64,000 nt of DNA from Paraburkholderia domus (GTDB taxonomy: Bacteria; Pseudomonadota; Gammaproteobacteria; Burkholderiales; Burkholderiaceae): positions 248,001 to 312,000 of the forward strand of contig NZ_CAJNAT010000005.1 of assembly GCF_905220705.1 (NCBI RefSeq). The letters are read 5' to 3'. A program made the translations under genes and the position numbers. Of this stretch, positions 1 through 8,861 are shown piece by piece. The notes beneath the pieces are model-generated. The model was not told where the DNA came from. It was given only the letters and a program-made list of their open reading frames with translations, and made no database searches. How positions within the stretch are numbered: the first letter of the stretch is position 1; each line of letters begins with the position of its first letter.

Positions 1-1
1 C

Positions 2-871
2 AAGGAAGGCCGCGGCGTGGGTCCGAACAAGGATCACGTGCTGCTCGACCTGTCGCACATCGGCGCCGAGACGATCATGAAGCGTCTGCCGTCGATCCGC
101 GAAATCGCCATGAAGTTCGCGAACGTCGATTGCATTAAAGAGCCGATTCCGGTTGTGCCGACCATCCACTATCAGATGGGCGGTATCCCGACGAACATCA
201 ACGGTCAGGTTGTTGGTACGCCGAAGGGTCATAAGGAAGTCGTCAACGGTTTCTACGCGGTGGGCGAATGCTCGTGCGTATCGGTGCACGGCGCGAACCG
301 TCTCGGCACGAACTCGCTGCTCGACCTGGTGGTGTTCGGCCGCGCGGCCGGCAACCACATCGTCAAGCACGTGAAGGAAATCAAGGAGCACAAGCCGCTG
401 CCGGCCGACGCTGGCGATTTCTCGCTGGCGCGTCTGAACAAGCTGGACAAGTCCACGTCGGGCGAATACTCGCAAACCGTCGCGGCCGAAATCCGTTCCA
501 CGATGCAGGCGCACGCTGGCGTGTTCCGCACGTCGAAGCTGCTGGCCGAAGGCGTCGAGCGCATTCGCGAAGTGGCGGCACGTGTCGACAATATCTACCT
601 GAAAGACAAGTCCAAGGTGTTCAACACGGCACGTGTTGAAGCGCTCGAAGTGGAGAACCTGATCGAAGTGGCACGCGCCACGATGATCTCCGCCGAAGCG
701 CGCAAGGAAAGCCGTGGCGCGCACGCGCAAAACGACTTCGAACATCGCGACGACGAAAACTGGCTGCGCCATACGCTGTGGTTCAGCGAAGGTGATCGCC
801 TCGACTACAAGCCGGTTCACATGCAACCGCTGACCGTCGAATCGGTGCCGCCGAAAGCGCGTACCTTCTAA
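2..871 (+). CDS. sdhA: Succinate dehydrogenase flavoprotein subunit (C-terminal part, cut by window edge)
   Basis: This is the C-terminal half of the FAD-binding catalytic subunit of complex II, which oxidises succinate to fumarate at the inner membrane. The frame is open from the first bases, so the start lies outside the window; about 290 codons remain of a usual length near 590. Visible family marks include the HGANRLGTNSLLDL segment of the flavoprotein domain and the helical C-terminal domain ending in a basic PPKARTF tail. It is followed after 24 bases by sdhB, as in a normal sdhCDAB operon. Identity is secure; nothing odd is seen. Confidence 0.97.
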   Translation, partial: KEGRGVGPNKDHVLLDLSHIGAETIMKRLPSIREIAMKFANVDCIKEPIPVVPTIHYQMGGIPTNINGQVVGTPKGHKEVVNGFYAVGECSCVSVHGANRLGTNSLLDLVVFGRAAGNHIVKHVKEIKEHKPLPADAGDFSLARLNKLDKSTSGEYSQTVAAEIRSTMQAHAGVFRTSKLLAEGVERIREVAARVDNIYLKDKSKVFNTARVEALEVENLIEVARATMISAEARKESRGAHAQNDFEHRDDENWLRHTLWFSEGDRLDYKPVHMQPLTVESVPPKARTF

Positions 872-895
872 GGCACAAGTCAAAGGAATTCAGAA

Positions 896-1600
896 ATGGC
901 CAAGCGTACATTTGAAATTTACCGCTACGATCCGGATAAGGACGCAGCGCCGCGCATGCAAACGTACGAGATCGAAATCGACTCACACGAACGCATGCTG
1001 CTCGACGCGCTGCTCAAGCTGAAGGCGATGGACGAAACTTTGTCGTTCCGCCGTTCGTGCCGCGAAGGCGTGTGCGGTTCGGACGCGATGAACATCAACG
1101 GCAAGAACGGTCTGGCCTGCTTGCAGAACATGAACGACCTGCCGCAGAAGATCGTGCTGCGTCCGCTGCCGGGCCTGCCCGTCGTGCGCGACCTGATCTG
1201 CGACTTCACGCAGTTCTTCAACCAGTACCACTCGATCAAGCCGTACCTGATCAACGACACGCCGCCGCCGGAAAAGGAACGTCTGCAATCGCCGGAAGAA
1301 CGCGACGAGCTCGACGGTCTGTACGAATGTATCCTGTGCGCCAGCTGCTCGACCTCGTGCCCGAGCTTCTGGTGGAATCCGGACAAGTTCGTCGGCCCGG
1401 CTGGCCTGTTGCAAGCCTACCGTTTCATCGCGGACAGCCGTGACGAAGCGACGGGTGAGCGCCTGGACAACCTGGAAGATCCGTACCGTCTGTTCCGTTG
1501 CCATACGATCATGAATTGCGTCGACGTTTGCCCGAAGGGCTTGAACCCGACCAAGGCGATTGGCAAGATCAAGGAATTGATGGTTCGCCGCGCAGTCTGA
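896..1600 (+). CDS. sdhB: Succinate dehydrogenase iron-sulfur subunit
   Basis: This is the electron-transfer subunit of succinate dehydrogenase, 234 aa, the usual length. The [2Fe-2S] ligands are visible as C55, C60, D63 and C75 in CREGVCGSD...NGLAC; the Asp ligand is normal for SdhB. The C-terminal ferredoxin-like domain carries [12 protein letters not shown] and [14 protein letters not shown] for the [4Fe-4S] and [3Fe-4S] clusters. The ATG is preceded by an AAAGGA ribosome binding site. It sits between sdhA and sdhE in one operon. Confidence 0.98.
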   Translation: MAKRTFEIYRYDPDKDAAPRMQTYEIEIDSHERMLLDALLKLKAMDETLSFRRSCREGVCGSDAMNINGKNGLACLQNMNDLPQKIVLRPLPGLPVVRDLICDFTQFFNQYHSIKPYLINDTPPPEKERLQSPEERDELDGLYECILCASCSTSCPSFWWNPDKFVGPAGLLQAYRFIADSRDEATGERLDNLEDPYRLFRCHTIMNCVDVCPKGLNPTKAIGKIKELMVRRAV

Positions 1601-1601
1601 G

Positions 1602-1874
1602 ATGGACGAAACATCGCATCAGTCCGACCCTCTCCGCCGCGCGCGCCTTCGCTGGCGTGCGCGGCGGGGCCTGCTGGAAAACGATCTGATCTTTGAACGT
1701 TTTTTCAGCCGATATGAGCATGACCTCAGCGATGCCGATGTAGGCGCTCTCACGCGCCTGCTCGAGCTGAGCGATAACGACCTGATGGACTTGCTGCTCG
1801 TGCGCAAGGAACCGGAGGGCGACCTTGCCGACCCGGATGTGATTCGGGTGCTGGAGCTGCTGCGCAACGCTTGA
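1602..1874 (+). CDS. sdhE: SdhE, FAD assembly factor for succinate dehydrogenase
   Basis: A 90-aa protein starting one base after the sdhB stop. The SdhE (YgfY/SDH5, DUF339) family promotes covalent FAD attachment to SdhA. The family's RGxxE motif is visible in RARRGLLENDL near residues 20-30, followed by the characteristic acidic helical segment with LLELSDNDLMDLLL. The tight spacing indicates translation coupled to sdhB. Length and motif both fit; the call is secure. Confidence 0.93.
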   Translation: MDETSHQSDPLRRARLRWRARRGLLENDLIFERFFSRYEHDLSDADVGALTRLLELSDNDLMDLLLVRKEPEGDLADPDVIRVLELLRNA

Positions 1875-1957
1875 GCGTCTTGAGCGCCGCTTGTCCGTTG
1901 TTCCCAGGCGTGCAAATTATCGAAACCCTGTTTCCATACTTCGATTGAGGATGTGCT

Positions 1958-3259
1958 ATGACCCCGTCAGATGTTAAAGCCACGCTATCGTTCAGCGACA
2001 ATTCGCCGAGCGTTGAAATGCCGATTTACAAGGGCACTCTCGGCCCGGACGTGATCGACATCCGCAAACTGTACGGCCAGACTGGCAAGTTCACGTACGA
2101 CCCGGGCTTCATGTCGACGGCGGCGTGCAATTCGGCGATCACCTACATCGACGGCGACAAGGGCGAGCTGCTGTATCGCGGCTACCCGATCGACAACCTC
2201 GCGGAAAATGCCGACTTCCTCGAAACCTGCTACCTGCTGCTGAAGGGCGAACTGCCGAACGCAGCGCAGAAGAAGGAATTCGTCGACACTGTCACGAAGC
2301 ACACGATGGTGCACGAGCAGATGCACTTCTTCTTCCGCGGCTTCCGTCGTGACGCACACCCGATGGCGATCCTGGTTGCGGCAGTCGGCGCGCTGTCGGC
2401 GTTCTATCACGACTCGCTCGACATCAATAACCCGCGTCACCGCGACGTGTCGGCCATTCGCATGATCGCGAAGCTGCCTACTCTCGTCGCCATGGCGTAC
2501 AAGTACAGCATCGGCCAGCCGTTTGCGTACCCGAAGAACGACCTGTCGTACAGCGCGAACTTCATGCACATGATGTTCTCGAACCCGTGCGAAGAGTACA
2601 AAGTCAACGACGTGCTGGTGCGCGCCCTCGACCGTATCCTGATCCTGCACGCTGACCACGAACAGAATGCGTCGACGTCGACGGTTCGTCTGGCGGGTTC
2701 GTCGGGCGCTAACCCGTTTGCATGTATCGCAGCGGGTATCGCTTGTCTGTGGGGCCCGGCGCACGGTGGTGCGAACGAAGCCGCGCTGAACATGCTGGAA
2801 GAAATCGGCTCAGTCGACAACATTCCTGAGTTCATCAAGCAGGTGAAGGACAAGAACTCGGGCGTGAAGCTGATGGGCTTCGGTCACCGCGTCTACAAGA
2901 ACTACGATCCGCGTGCGAAGCTGATGCGCGAAACCTGCCACGAAGTGCTGGAAGAGCTGGGCCTGCACGACGACCCGCTGTTTAAGCTGGCCATGGCACT
3001 GGAAAAGATCGCGCTGGAAGACGAATACTTCGTGTCGCGCAAGCTGTATCCGAACGTCGACTTCTACTCGGGCATCGTGCAGCGCGCGCTGGGCATCCCG
3101 ACGTCGATGTTCACTTGTATCTTCGCGATGGCACGTACGGTCGGCTGGATTGCACAGTGGAACGAAATGATCGCCGATCCGGAACAGAAGATTGGCCGTC
3201 CGCGTCAGTTGTTCGTCGGCGATACGCCGCGTGAAGCGAAGCCGCTTGCGCAACGCTGA
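1958..3259 (+). CDS. gltA: Citrate synthase (type II)
   Basis: Condenses acetyl-CoA with oxaloacetate to citrate, the entry step of the TCA cycle. At 433 aa it has the length of the hexameric, NADH-sensitive Gram-negative type. Family motifs include the [10 protein letters not shown] segment, [13 protein letters not shown] and [14 protein letters not shown], which carry the catalytic His and substrate-binding residues. The ATG lies after GAGGATGTGCT. It is separated from sdhE by 83 bases and ends before a strong terminator, so it closes the TCA block. Confidence 0.98.
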   Translation: MTPSDVKATLSFSDNSPSVEMPIYKGTLGPDVIDIRKLYGQTGKFTYDPGFMSTAACNSAITYIDGDKGELLYRGYPIDNLAENADFLETCYLLLKGELPNAAQKKEFVDTVTKHTMVHEQMHFFFRGFRRDAHPMAILVAAVGALSAFYHDSLDINNPRHRDVSAIRMIAKLPTLVAMAYKYSIGQPFAYPKNDLSYSANFMHMMFSNPCEEYKVNDVLVRALDRILILHADHEQNASTSTVRLAGSSGANPFACIAAGIACLWGPAHGGANEAALNMLEEIGSVDNIPEFIKQVKDKNSGVKLMGFGHRVYKNYDPRAKLMRETCHEVLEELGLHDDPLFKLAMALEKIALEDEYFVSRKLYPNVDFYSGIVQRALGIPTSMFTCIFAMARTVGWIAQWNEMIADPEQKIGRPRQLFVGDTPREAKPLAQR

Positions 3260-3284
3260 TCGATTATGGTCTGGCAGGATTGAG

Positions 3285-3313
3285 AAAGCCCCGGCAGTTG
3301 CCGGGGCTTTTTT
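3285..3313 (+). terminator. Rho-independent terminator after gltA
   Basis: A perfect 11-bp stem (3285-3295 with 3300-3310) closes a four-base AGTT loop and is followed by a T run to 3313. It lies 25 bases after the gltA stop and insulates the TCA operon from the island that follows. Confidence 0.95.
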
Positions 3314-3314
3314 A

Positions 3315-3600
3315 CTTTAGAACAGCATCCTTGTCCTCATTAAACGCCTGGCGCTTCACGCGTCATAGTCGCTGCAACTTCCGCCTTCATATCTGAGTCG
3401 ATCCGTCGCGCCAATTCCGACGTCCAAAGGCGCACAATAAATCCACAAATTCGTAGATCGATTCCCCATCGCTAAATTGCCGCCGCGTACAAGTGCTTCT
3501 CTTGTAGCTGAAAAGCAGTTGTACGCGGAGGAGATTCTTTGTGCCACTTAAACGGTGATTAAAGTGGTTGGCGAAGTTTTTTGAAAAGCGAGGAGTAGAA
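3315..3600. other. AT-richer intergenic region before the toxin locus
   Basis: About 290 bases without a convincing gene. Base composition shifts to lower GC right after the gltA terminator. It contains the long imperfect palindrome at 3483-3528, a GGAGGAG at 3526-3532 followed by a five-codon GTG frame (3541-3558), and a partly symmetric TTAAAGTGG/CCACTTAA pair at 3544-3568. No confident sigma-70 promoter could be picked by eye. Confidence 0.6.
3483..3528. repeat. Long imperfect inverted repeat upstream of the toxin locus
   Basis: Arms of 19 bases (3483-3501 and 3510-3528) match at 17 positions around an 8-base loop; the outer ten bases, CCGCGTACAA against TTGTACGCGG, are perfect. It lies about 70 bases before the first toxin-locus ATG. 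It could be an operator, a 5'-UTR hairpin or an end of the inserted segment. There is no T run, so it is not a classical terminator. Confidence 0.7.
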
Positions 3601-4212
3601 ATGAAGGTAACTGCGAGGCTATGTTCACTTTTCTTTGCTTCACTCACTGGCATGCTAGATGCCAACGCGGCAGGACCATCGCTGGCGGCAGATGTCGATA
3701 TTACGGAAATGTTGTCGCAGCGATATAACGTCACATACTACGATGGAAGAACCTGGGCTGCCTTGCCGGCTCTGGGTGGCAATGTAACATTAAAACCGCG
3801 ATTTTCAGCGGAAGGGGGTGGTACCGCTCCGTGGGCTTTTTACAAGTACGGTATTGAATTAAAAGACAAGAATGATCCGAAATCCAGCTTTTACGTCTTT
3901 TTGGCAACAAGTACAGAGCCTTGCATGTCTCACCAAACATCTTCTTCGGACGGATTTTTGAATGAGACTTTAGGATACGTTTACGAAATAACTACGCAGT
4001 ATACAAACCTCGCTACCACTAATGTTCAGAATGCAAACGTGTCAGTGGCTTATCGAGTATGCAGTAAGCAAAATGTGCTATCGGTGAGATTTTTCGATCC
4101 GATAACGAGTGGCATTCCGATTGGAATTGGTGCCCACGTCAATGGCCAGACTATAAGAGTCTCGGAGACTTACGTGATTTTGAACACAGAGGGAATCTTG
4201 TATCCACAGTAA
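3601..4212 (+). CDS. Secreted protein of unknown function, possible toxin partner subunit
   Basis: A 203-aa protein that I do not recognise. The start is the ATG at 3601, with GAGGAG 6-11 bases upstream; a TTG 33 bases earlier lacks a ribosome site. Residues 1-23 form a Sec signal peptide with a likely cut after ANA. The mature part is beta-prone, rich in Thr, Ser and Tyr, with a pair of cysteines (EPCMSHQ and YRVCSKQ) that could form a disulfide. It lies 29 bases before the ADP-ribosyltransferase gene, shares its low GC and is presumably co-transcribed. A role as accessory or receptor-binding subunit is inference from position, signal peptide and size only. Confidence 0.75.
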   Translation: MKVTARLCSLFFASLTGMLDANAAGPSLAADVDITEMLSQRYNVTYYDGRTWAALPALGGNVTLKPRFSAEGGGTAPWAFYKYGIELKDKNDPKSSFYVFLATSTEPCMSHQTSSSDGFLNETLGYVYEITTQYTNLATTNVQNANVSVAYRVCSKQNVLSVRFFDPITSGIPIGIGAHVNGQTIRVSETYVILNTEGILYPQ

Positions 4213-4241
4213 TCAGATGAACATCTGAATGGAGCGGTGCG

Positions 4242-6047
4242 ATGAGATTTCTTTCTATTTTCGTGGCTATTCTATTGATATTTTTTGGAGTTACTGGAAA
4301 TACTTCTGCGCAGCCGGCACAAATTCCCGAGTTTGTCTACCGGGCTGACACGCGTGCCCCCCACGAGGTGAGGCGTGCTGGGGGATTTATTGCGAGGGGA
4401 GTTGATGCATCGCGGCCGGGAACGATTGCCGACCTCAGTCTCTACAATCATGCGACCGGACATGCAGGGCCTCAGAACGACTACTCAGGCTATGTCTCGA
4501 CAACGACGGATTTCATGCGGGGATACCGCTGGTTGTGGGATCAGGGAGGTGGGTTCCGTAGCGGCTATGTCTACACGATTCGTCCAACTGCAAGTTTTGT
4601 TGATGTCAACGCCAGCTTGGGCCGATTCCTGGATCCGATCATCCGGCAGGAAAATGAATGGGCTGCGATGGGGCGGATACACTGGTATCAGGTTGTCGGA
4701 TGGCGTTCAGTAGCCGAGCCGCCGACAACACCGATGACGCCCAACCCTGAATACAATCCGAACCATATCGCGTTCACGCTGGCGCCCGTTGGGGCTCAGC
4801 CCGAGCTCGCCCATTTTCCTGTCGGGCATGAGGCATGGAATGAAATGCCGTGGGTTGAATTTACGAATTGCGGACGACCGCCAACAGGTAATACACAACG
4901 AAGTGTGCAATCTGCGGGCGAGCAATGTATCCCGTTCGATAATGGAAACATGGACTATGCATACTACACGGGATATTTGTCTGCGCTCAGTTCGACATTG
5001 TGTGGTGGATCGTGTCTCGAGGGAGATAGAAGTTTTAATCAGTATGAAAATTTCGATGCATCAATAACCTTTCTATATGATCACGGTACTCAGCGCGAAT
5101 GCGATCACGGTAAGGAGGAGATGCCTGAGAGCATTGCGGAAATTTATAATGAAAGTACCTGCAATCGCATGCAGGTTGACGATAAACTTCGCGTTAGAGA
5201 GGGGTATCTTCTGAAAAGTGCAGACTCGACCTGTATGGTGATAGCGACCCCAGATACTCAATATACAACCGGTGAAATATGTCAGCCATCCGGCAGAGGT
5301 GTATTTGAAACGAATAATCCAATACCTACATGTCCGTCGGGCTACAGGCTTGCGACCGCAGAGGACGTTGAAATAAATTCGAGTATTTGCTTCACGCAAT
5401 TGGATATATATAGTGTTGCCCGGCTGGATGGCGAAAATATTGTATCCGGAAGCGAGCGTCTCCCATGCGTAATATCGAAAAACACAAGTCAAACCCAAAG
5501 CTCTTTATGCAAAAAAATCTCATACGCGACACCTGAAGTTGTTGTTTCCTCTCCTTCTCCTGAAGGTGCTGTATGTTGGGATCGTTACGCGGCCGTAAAC
5601 GTTCAGCAGGCGATGGCGAATAAAACAGCTTTGTGCAATTTGGTCCTTCACTCGCCGAGCGGTTCAAACGTAATTGGTTTGGCTGATGGCTGGTTTAACG
5701 CGGAGACTTGCACTGTGTGGGCGGAGGCACCTTCGCAAAAGCCCGGTTATACCTTCTGTAACAATGGCGTCGCCGAAGGGAGCCGCTATCTTTCGACCAT
5801 GATTTTGACCAGCGCCGGAGAAACATGCCCATCCGGCTTCCAGCTGGCATCGGAATCGGAGTTGCAGGCTGATCCAAGTATTTGCTATGGAACATTGCCG
5901 GCGGGATCGACGGCGCGTCTGGCGAACTCGGCCTCGGTGACGATGTCGCTTAGCGCAAGCCCGACCACGCCGCTGTGCACCACAAAGGCATCGGATCCAA
6001 CGACGTTGACGATGGCCGTTTGCAAAGCGGCGTTGCCTGTTCAATAG
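4242..6047 (+). CDS. Pertussis toxin S1-like ADP-ribosyltransferase with duplicated C-terminal module
   Basis: A 601-aa exported protein. Residues 1-23 are a signal peptide (cut after TSA). Residues 30-150 carry the pertussis/cholera ADP-ribosyltransferase signature: R34 in FVYRADTRAP, H70 in NHATG, S86-T87-T88 in GYVSTTT, and E137-x-E139 in RQENEWAAMGRI, matching by position the Arg, His, STS and (Q/E)-x-E residues of pertussis S1. Such enzymes transfer ADP-ribose from NAD to host targets. Residues about 320-427 and 483-600 look like two copies of a Cys-rich module, each with a CPSG(Y/F)xLA stretch. S1 is about 270 aa, so the C-terminal half is extra. SD GGAG lies before the ATG. Family assignment of the N-terminus is strong; target and delivery are unknown. 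Confidence 0.88.
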   Translation: MRFLSIFVAILLIFFGVTGNTSAQPAQIPEFVYRADTRAPHEVRRAGGFIARGVDASRPGTIADLSLYNHATGHAGPQNDYSGYVSTTTDFMRGYRWLWDQGGGFRSGYVYTIRPTASFVDVNASLGRFLDPIIRQENEWAAMGRIHWYQVVGWRSVAEPPTTPMTPNPEYNPNHIAFTLAPVGAQPELAHFPVGHEAWNEMPWVEFTNCGRPPTGNTQRSVQSAGEQCIPFDNGNMDYAYYTGYLSALSSTLCGGSCLEGDRSFNQYENFDASITFLYDHGTQRECDHGKEEMPESIAEIYNESTCNRMQVDDKLRVREGYLLKSADSTCMVIATPDTQYTTGEICQPSGRGVFETNNPIPTCPSGYRLATAEDVEINSSICFTQLDIYSVARLDGENIVSGSERLPCVISKNTSQTQSSLCKKISYATPEVVVSSPSPEGAVCWDRYAAVNVQQAMANKTALCNLVLHSPSGSNVIGLADGWFNAETCTVWAEAPSQKPGYTFCNNGVAEGSRYLSTMILTSAGETCPSGFQLASESELQADPSICYGTLPAGSTARLANSASVTMSLSASPTTPLCTTKASDPTTLTMAVCKAALPVQ

Positions 6048-6090
6048 ACTCGGTTATAGGGCGGTTTTCTGTTTCAGAAGGTCCCGTGGG

Positions 6091-7215
6091 TTAACTTCGC
6101 GTATTTCCGGGCGGCACACTGCCGCCCGGCTTTGATGGGCGTTTCCGATTCCCGTACGGTGCGAGCGCGGCGTGCGGTTTTGATCTTTCCAGCGAAGGCG
6201 AACGCGTTTCGAGGTCGGCGATTGCTGAAGTCGCATCCTTCGGTGGATGCCCGTGATTGTCGAAAAAACGGCGATATGCGCTTGGCGTCATGCCGCGCGT
6301 CGACAGAAACTGTCGATTGAAATTGGCGAGATTCGAGAACCCCGCCTTCGTGGCGATGAGTGCGATTGGCCAGCCCGTGCCGGTTAGTTGCCGCGTCGCA
6401 TAGCCGATGCGCAGCCGGTTCAGATAACGCCCGACGCTCTCGCCCACATGCCGCGCGAAGTAACGGTGTAGCGAGCGCTCTGAGAGGTTTGCCACCGCGC
6501 ACAGTTCGGCGATGCGCAACGGTTCGTGGAAACGTCGATCAAGCAGGTCGAGTACGCGATTCAACCGCTCCGCTTCCGACGTGCTACCGCCTGGCGCGAC
6601 AGCGGGCGCGATGCGGGCCGTGTGCGCGGCTTGCGCCGTTTGCGGCGCTTGTCGGCTTTGAGCGCTACGGGCGTGTTCTTGCAGCGCACCCCGCGCATGA
6701 ACATGCGCAACCGGCGACGCCAACGGCTCCGATTCTGCTTCGGATAGACACGCCAGGACTTCAAGCGCCGCGCCGAGCCGCACACGCGGAGACTCATTCA
6801 GCAAAGCGCCCATTTGTCCGCGAATCAACGCCACATCGTCTGGCGCAAACCGCAGCCCCGGCGCGGCGCGCCTCAACAAACTACGCAACGAAGCAAACTC
6901 CGGACAGCAATCGGCCATCCGCCTCGCCCAATCGCCGTTGAACCAGATCACGATCGCCACCTGCGGCTCGCGCGCATCGATCGGCTCCGTCGACGCCCAC
7001 GTGTGCGGCATATCGGGCGGTACCAGCACGAGATCGTCGCCGCTGTAGTCGGCGATATGGTCGCCGACGAAGCGCCGGCCACGGCTGTTCATCGTCAGTG
7101 TGAGTTCGTATTCGGGGTGGTGGTGCCACTCGAACGGAATCTGCGCGAGCTGCCGATGGTAGACGCGGATCGAGCAGCCGTCGGGGATGGTGACGCGTTC
7201 GTATTGGGGTTTCAC
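6091..7215 (-). CDS. AraC-family transcriptional regulator
   Basis: A 374-aa regulator. The N-terminal part is a cupin-type sensor domain (WHHHPEYELTLTMNS, VLVPPDMPHTW), followed by a long Ala/Gln/Arg-rich linker at about 185-225. A C-terminal AraC DNA-binding domain with two helix-turn-helix units follows (LRIAELCAVANLSERSLHRY and IALIATKAGFSNLANFNRQF). The start is a GTG. It is divergent from the DUF1479 gene at 7362 across 146 bases, so that gene is the likeliest target. It is convergent with the toxin locus and need not control it. Ligand unknown. Confidence 0.9.
   Translation of the reverse strand: MKPQYERVTIPDGCSIRVYHRQLAQIPFEWHHHPEYELTLTMNSRGRRFVGDHIADYSGDDLVLVPPDMPHTWASTEPIDAREPQVAIVIWFNGDWARRMADCCPEFASLRSLLRRAAPGLRFAPDDVALIRGQMGALLNESPRVRLGAALEVLACLSEAESEPLASPVAHVHARGALQEHARSAQSRQAPQTAQAAHTARIAPAVAPGGSTSEAERLNRVLDLLDRRFHEPLRIAELCAVANLSERSLHRYFARHVGESVGRYLNRLRIGYATRQLTGTGWPIALIATKAGFSNLANFNRQFLSTRGMTPSAYRRFFDNHGHPPKDATSAIADLETRSPSLERSKPHAALAPYGNRKRPSKPGGSVPPGNTRS
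6107..6129 (+). terminator. Possible terminator of the toxin locus
   Basis: A perfect 9-bp GC stem (6107-6115 with 6121-6129) with an ACACT loop, followed by CTTT. It lies 60 bases after the toxin stop, inside the 3' end of the convergent AraC gene. The T run is short, so the call is tentative. Confidence 0.45.
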
Positions 7216-7361
7216 GGTGCGCAGCCTGGCCGCGGGAAGGAAAAACGGTGAATGTCTGAATTGTATCGGTAATTGGCTGAAAAAGATGCATTCTGGGGGT
7301 CAAAGGTCCCTAATCTGGACGCACCCCAAGGCCATACAAAACCCATGCAAGGAGACAAGCC

Positions 7362-8618
7362 ATGCCACTCGTGATCGACAATCTTCCGGAAGCGATCCGC
7401 ACCACGAAGCGTGCGCTGCGTACCGCGTTGCCGAACTACGCGCAGGTGTTCAACGAAGTCGAAGGCGCGATCCGGCAGCAGGTCGACGCCATCCGTCTCG
7501 ACCGTGAGCAAGGGCGCGAAGCGATTCCCGCGTTCGACTACTCGACTATCGTTTCGGGCGACGTCGACCCCGCCACGATCGCCCGGATCAGGACGCGCGG
7601 CGCATGCGTGGTACGCGGTGTTTTCCCTCGCCAGCAAGCCAGCGACTGGAACGATGAAATCGCGCAATACGTCGAGCGCAATAATCTGGACGATAAGCTC
7701 GCCCAACGCGCAGAGGACAAATACTTCGGCAATCTCTCGTCAAGCAAGCCGCAGATCTACGGCGTCTACTGGTCGAAACCGCAAACGGCGGCACGGCAGT
7801 CCGAACAGCTGACAAACACACGCGTATTCCTCAATCGATTGTGGACGTCGGAGAGCGAAGGGAAGCAGCACTTCGATCCGGATCGCGTGCCGGTCTACGC
7901 AGACCGTATCCGCCGCCGGCCACCTGGCTCGGAATCGCTGGGTTTGTCGCCGCACGTCGACGGCGGATCGGTCGAACGCTGGCTCGATCCGAATTTCCAG
8001 CAGGTGTACCGGCATGTGCTGTCCGGCAACTGGCGCGAGTACGATCCGTTCGACGCCGCTTTCCGCCCTGATGTGCAGGAGATCGCATCGCCAGCCGTAT
8101 GCTCGATGTTCCGCACCTTCCAGGGCTGGACCGCGCTGACGCCGCAAGGACCCGGCGACGGTACGCTGCAACTGATTCCAATCGCCAATGCGATGGCCTA
8201 CATCGTCCTCCGTGCGCTTCAGGACGACGTACCGGACGACGAACTCTGCGGTGCACAGCCGGCCCGCGCACTGTCGATCCAGCCTGCCTGGCATAGCCTG
8301 TTGCTAGAAGCAATCACGCCGATCCCGCACATGCAAGCGGGCGACGCCGTGTTCTGGCACAGCGACGTCGTGCATTCCGTGGAAGACGCGCATCGTGGCA
8401 GTGGCTATAGCAATGTGATGTACATCTCCTCGGCGCCGTGGTGCGCGAAAAACGAGGCGTATCTGAAGCGCCAACTGCCGAGTTTCCTGCGTGGCGAAAG
8501 CCCGCCGGATTTCCCCGCGGATCATTTCGAAACGGACTTCGTCGGCCGGGCGCAGGAAAGCGATTTGACACCGCTGGGGCGCGCGCAACTGGGGTTCAAT
8601 CTCGAACGCGGAGCCTAA
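7362..8618 (+). CDS. ybiU: DUF1479 (YbiU-family) putative Fe(II)/2-oxoglutarate dioxygenase
   Basis: A 418-aa protein of the DUF1479/YbiU family, structurally related to Fe(II)/2-oxoglutarate dioxygenases. A candidate metal triad is visible: H and D in [13 protein letters not shown] and a later H in [19 protein letters not shown], with a following Arg that could bind the co-substrate. The substrate is not established for the family as far as I know. An AAGGAG ribosome site precedes the ATG. It is transcribed divergently from an AraC regulator, which suggests inducible expression. Confidence 0.85.
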   Translation: MPLVIDNLPEAIRTTKRALRTALPNYAQVFNEVEGAIRQQVDAIRLDREQGREAIPAFDYSTIVSGDVDPATIARIRTRGACVVRGVFPRQQASDWNDEIAQYVERNNLDDKLAQRAEDKYFGNLSSSKPQIYGVYWSKPQTAARQSEQLTNTRVFLNRLWTSESEGKQHFDPDRVPVYADRIRRRPPGSESLGLSPHVDGGSVERWLDPNFQQVYRHVLSGNWREYDPFDAAFRPDVQEIASPAVCSMFRTFQGWTALTPQGPGDGTLQLIPIANAMAYIVLRALQDDVPDDELCGAQPARALSIQPAWHSLLLEAITPIPHMQAGDAVFWHSDVVHSVEDAHRGSGYSNVMYISSAPWCAKNEAYLKRQLPSFLRGESPPDFPADHFETDFVGRAQESDLTPLGRAQLGFNLERGA

Positions 8619-8647
8619 TGTGCGTGGCGGTGCGTGTTGGCGCATGA

Positions 8648-8705
8648 AGCGCCGCGCGGCGCTAACCCATGAGCACGCGTGGCGTTCCATCGCGCACGCC
8701 ACGCG
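8648..8705. repeat. Two adjacent hairpin-forming palindromes after ybiU
   Basis: A perfect 16-bp palindrome (8648-8663) is followed by a perfect 10-bp inverted repeat with a 10-base loop (8676-8685 with 8696-8705). They lie 30-90 bases after the ybiU stop. No T run follows, so they are transcript-end structures rather than certain terminators. Confidence 0.5.
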
Positions 8706-8861
8706 ATCTCTTGCCGGGTAACACCCATACAGGTATCGCCACTACCACCCAACTCACTGTTTTTTATCGGTTTTCTCCGTGATTCATGAGCCCAAAGCGG
8801 GGTTCTGCGTGGCATAATCGACCGACACAGTCAGCCCGCAGTCATCACTACCCCGCATACC

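Noticed and set aside
3541..3558. Five-codon GTG frame after GGAGGAG in the toxin leader as a true upstream gene
   Set aside because: Too short to judge from one sequence; kept only as part of the leader observation.
4242..6047. The pertussis-like gene as part of a prophage or type III secretion locus
   Set aside because: It has a Sec signal peptide, and no phage, secretion or integrase genes lie within reach.
6107..6129. Hairpin as part of a structured RNA
   Set aside because: It lies in the coding 3' end of the AraC gene and is explained as a possible terminator of the convergent toxin locus.
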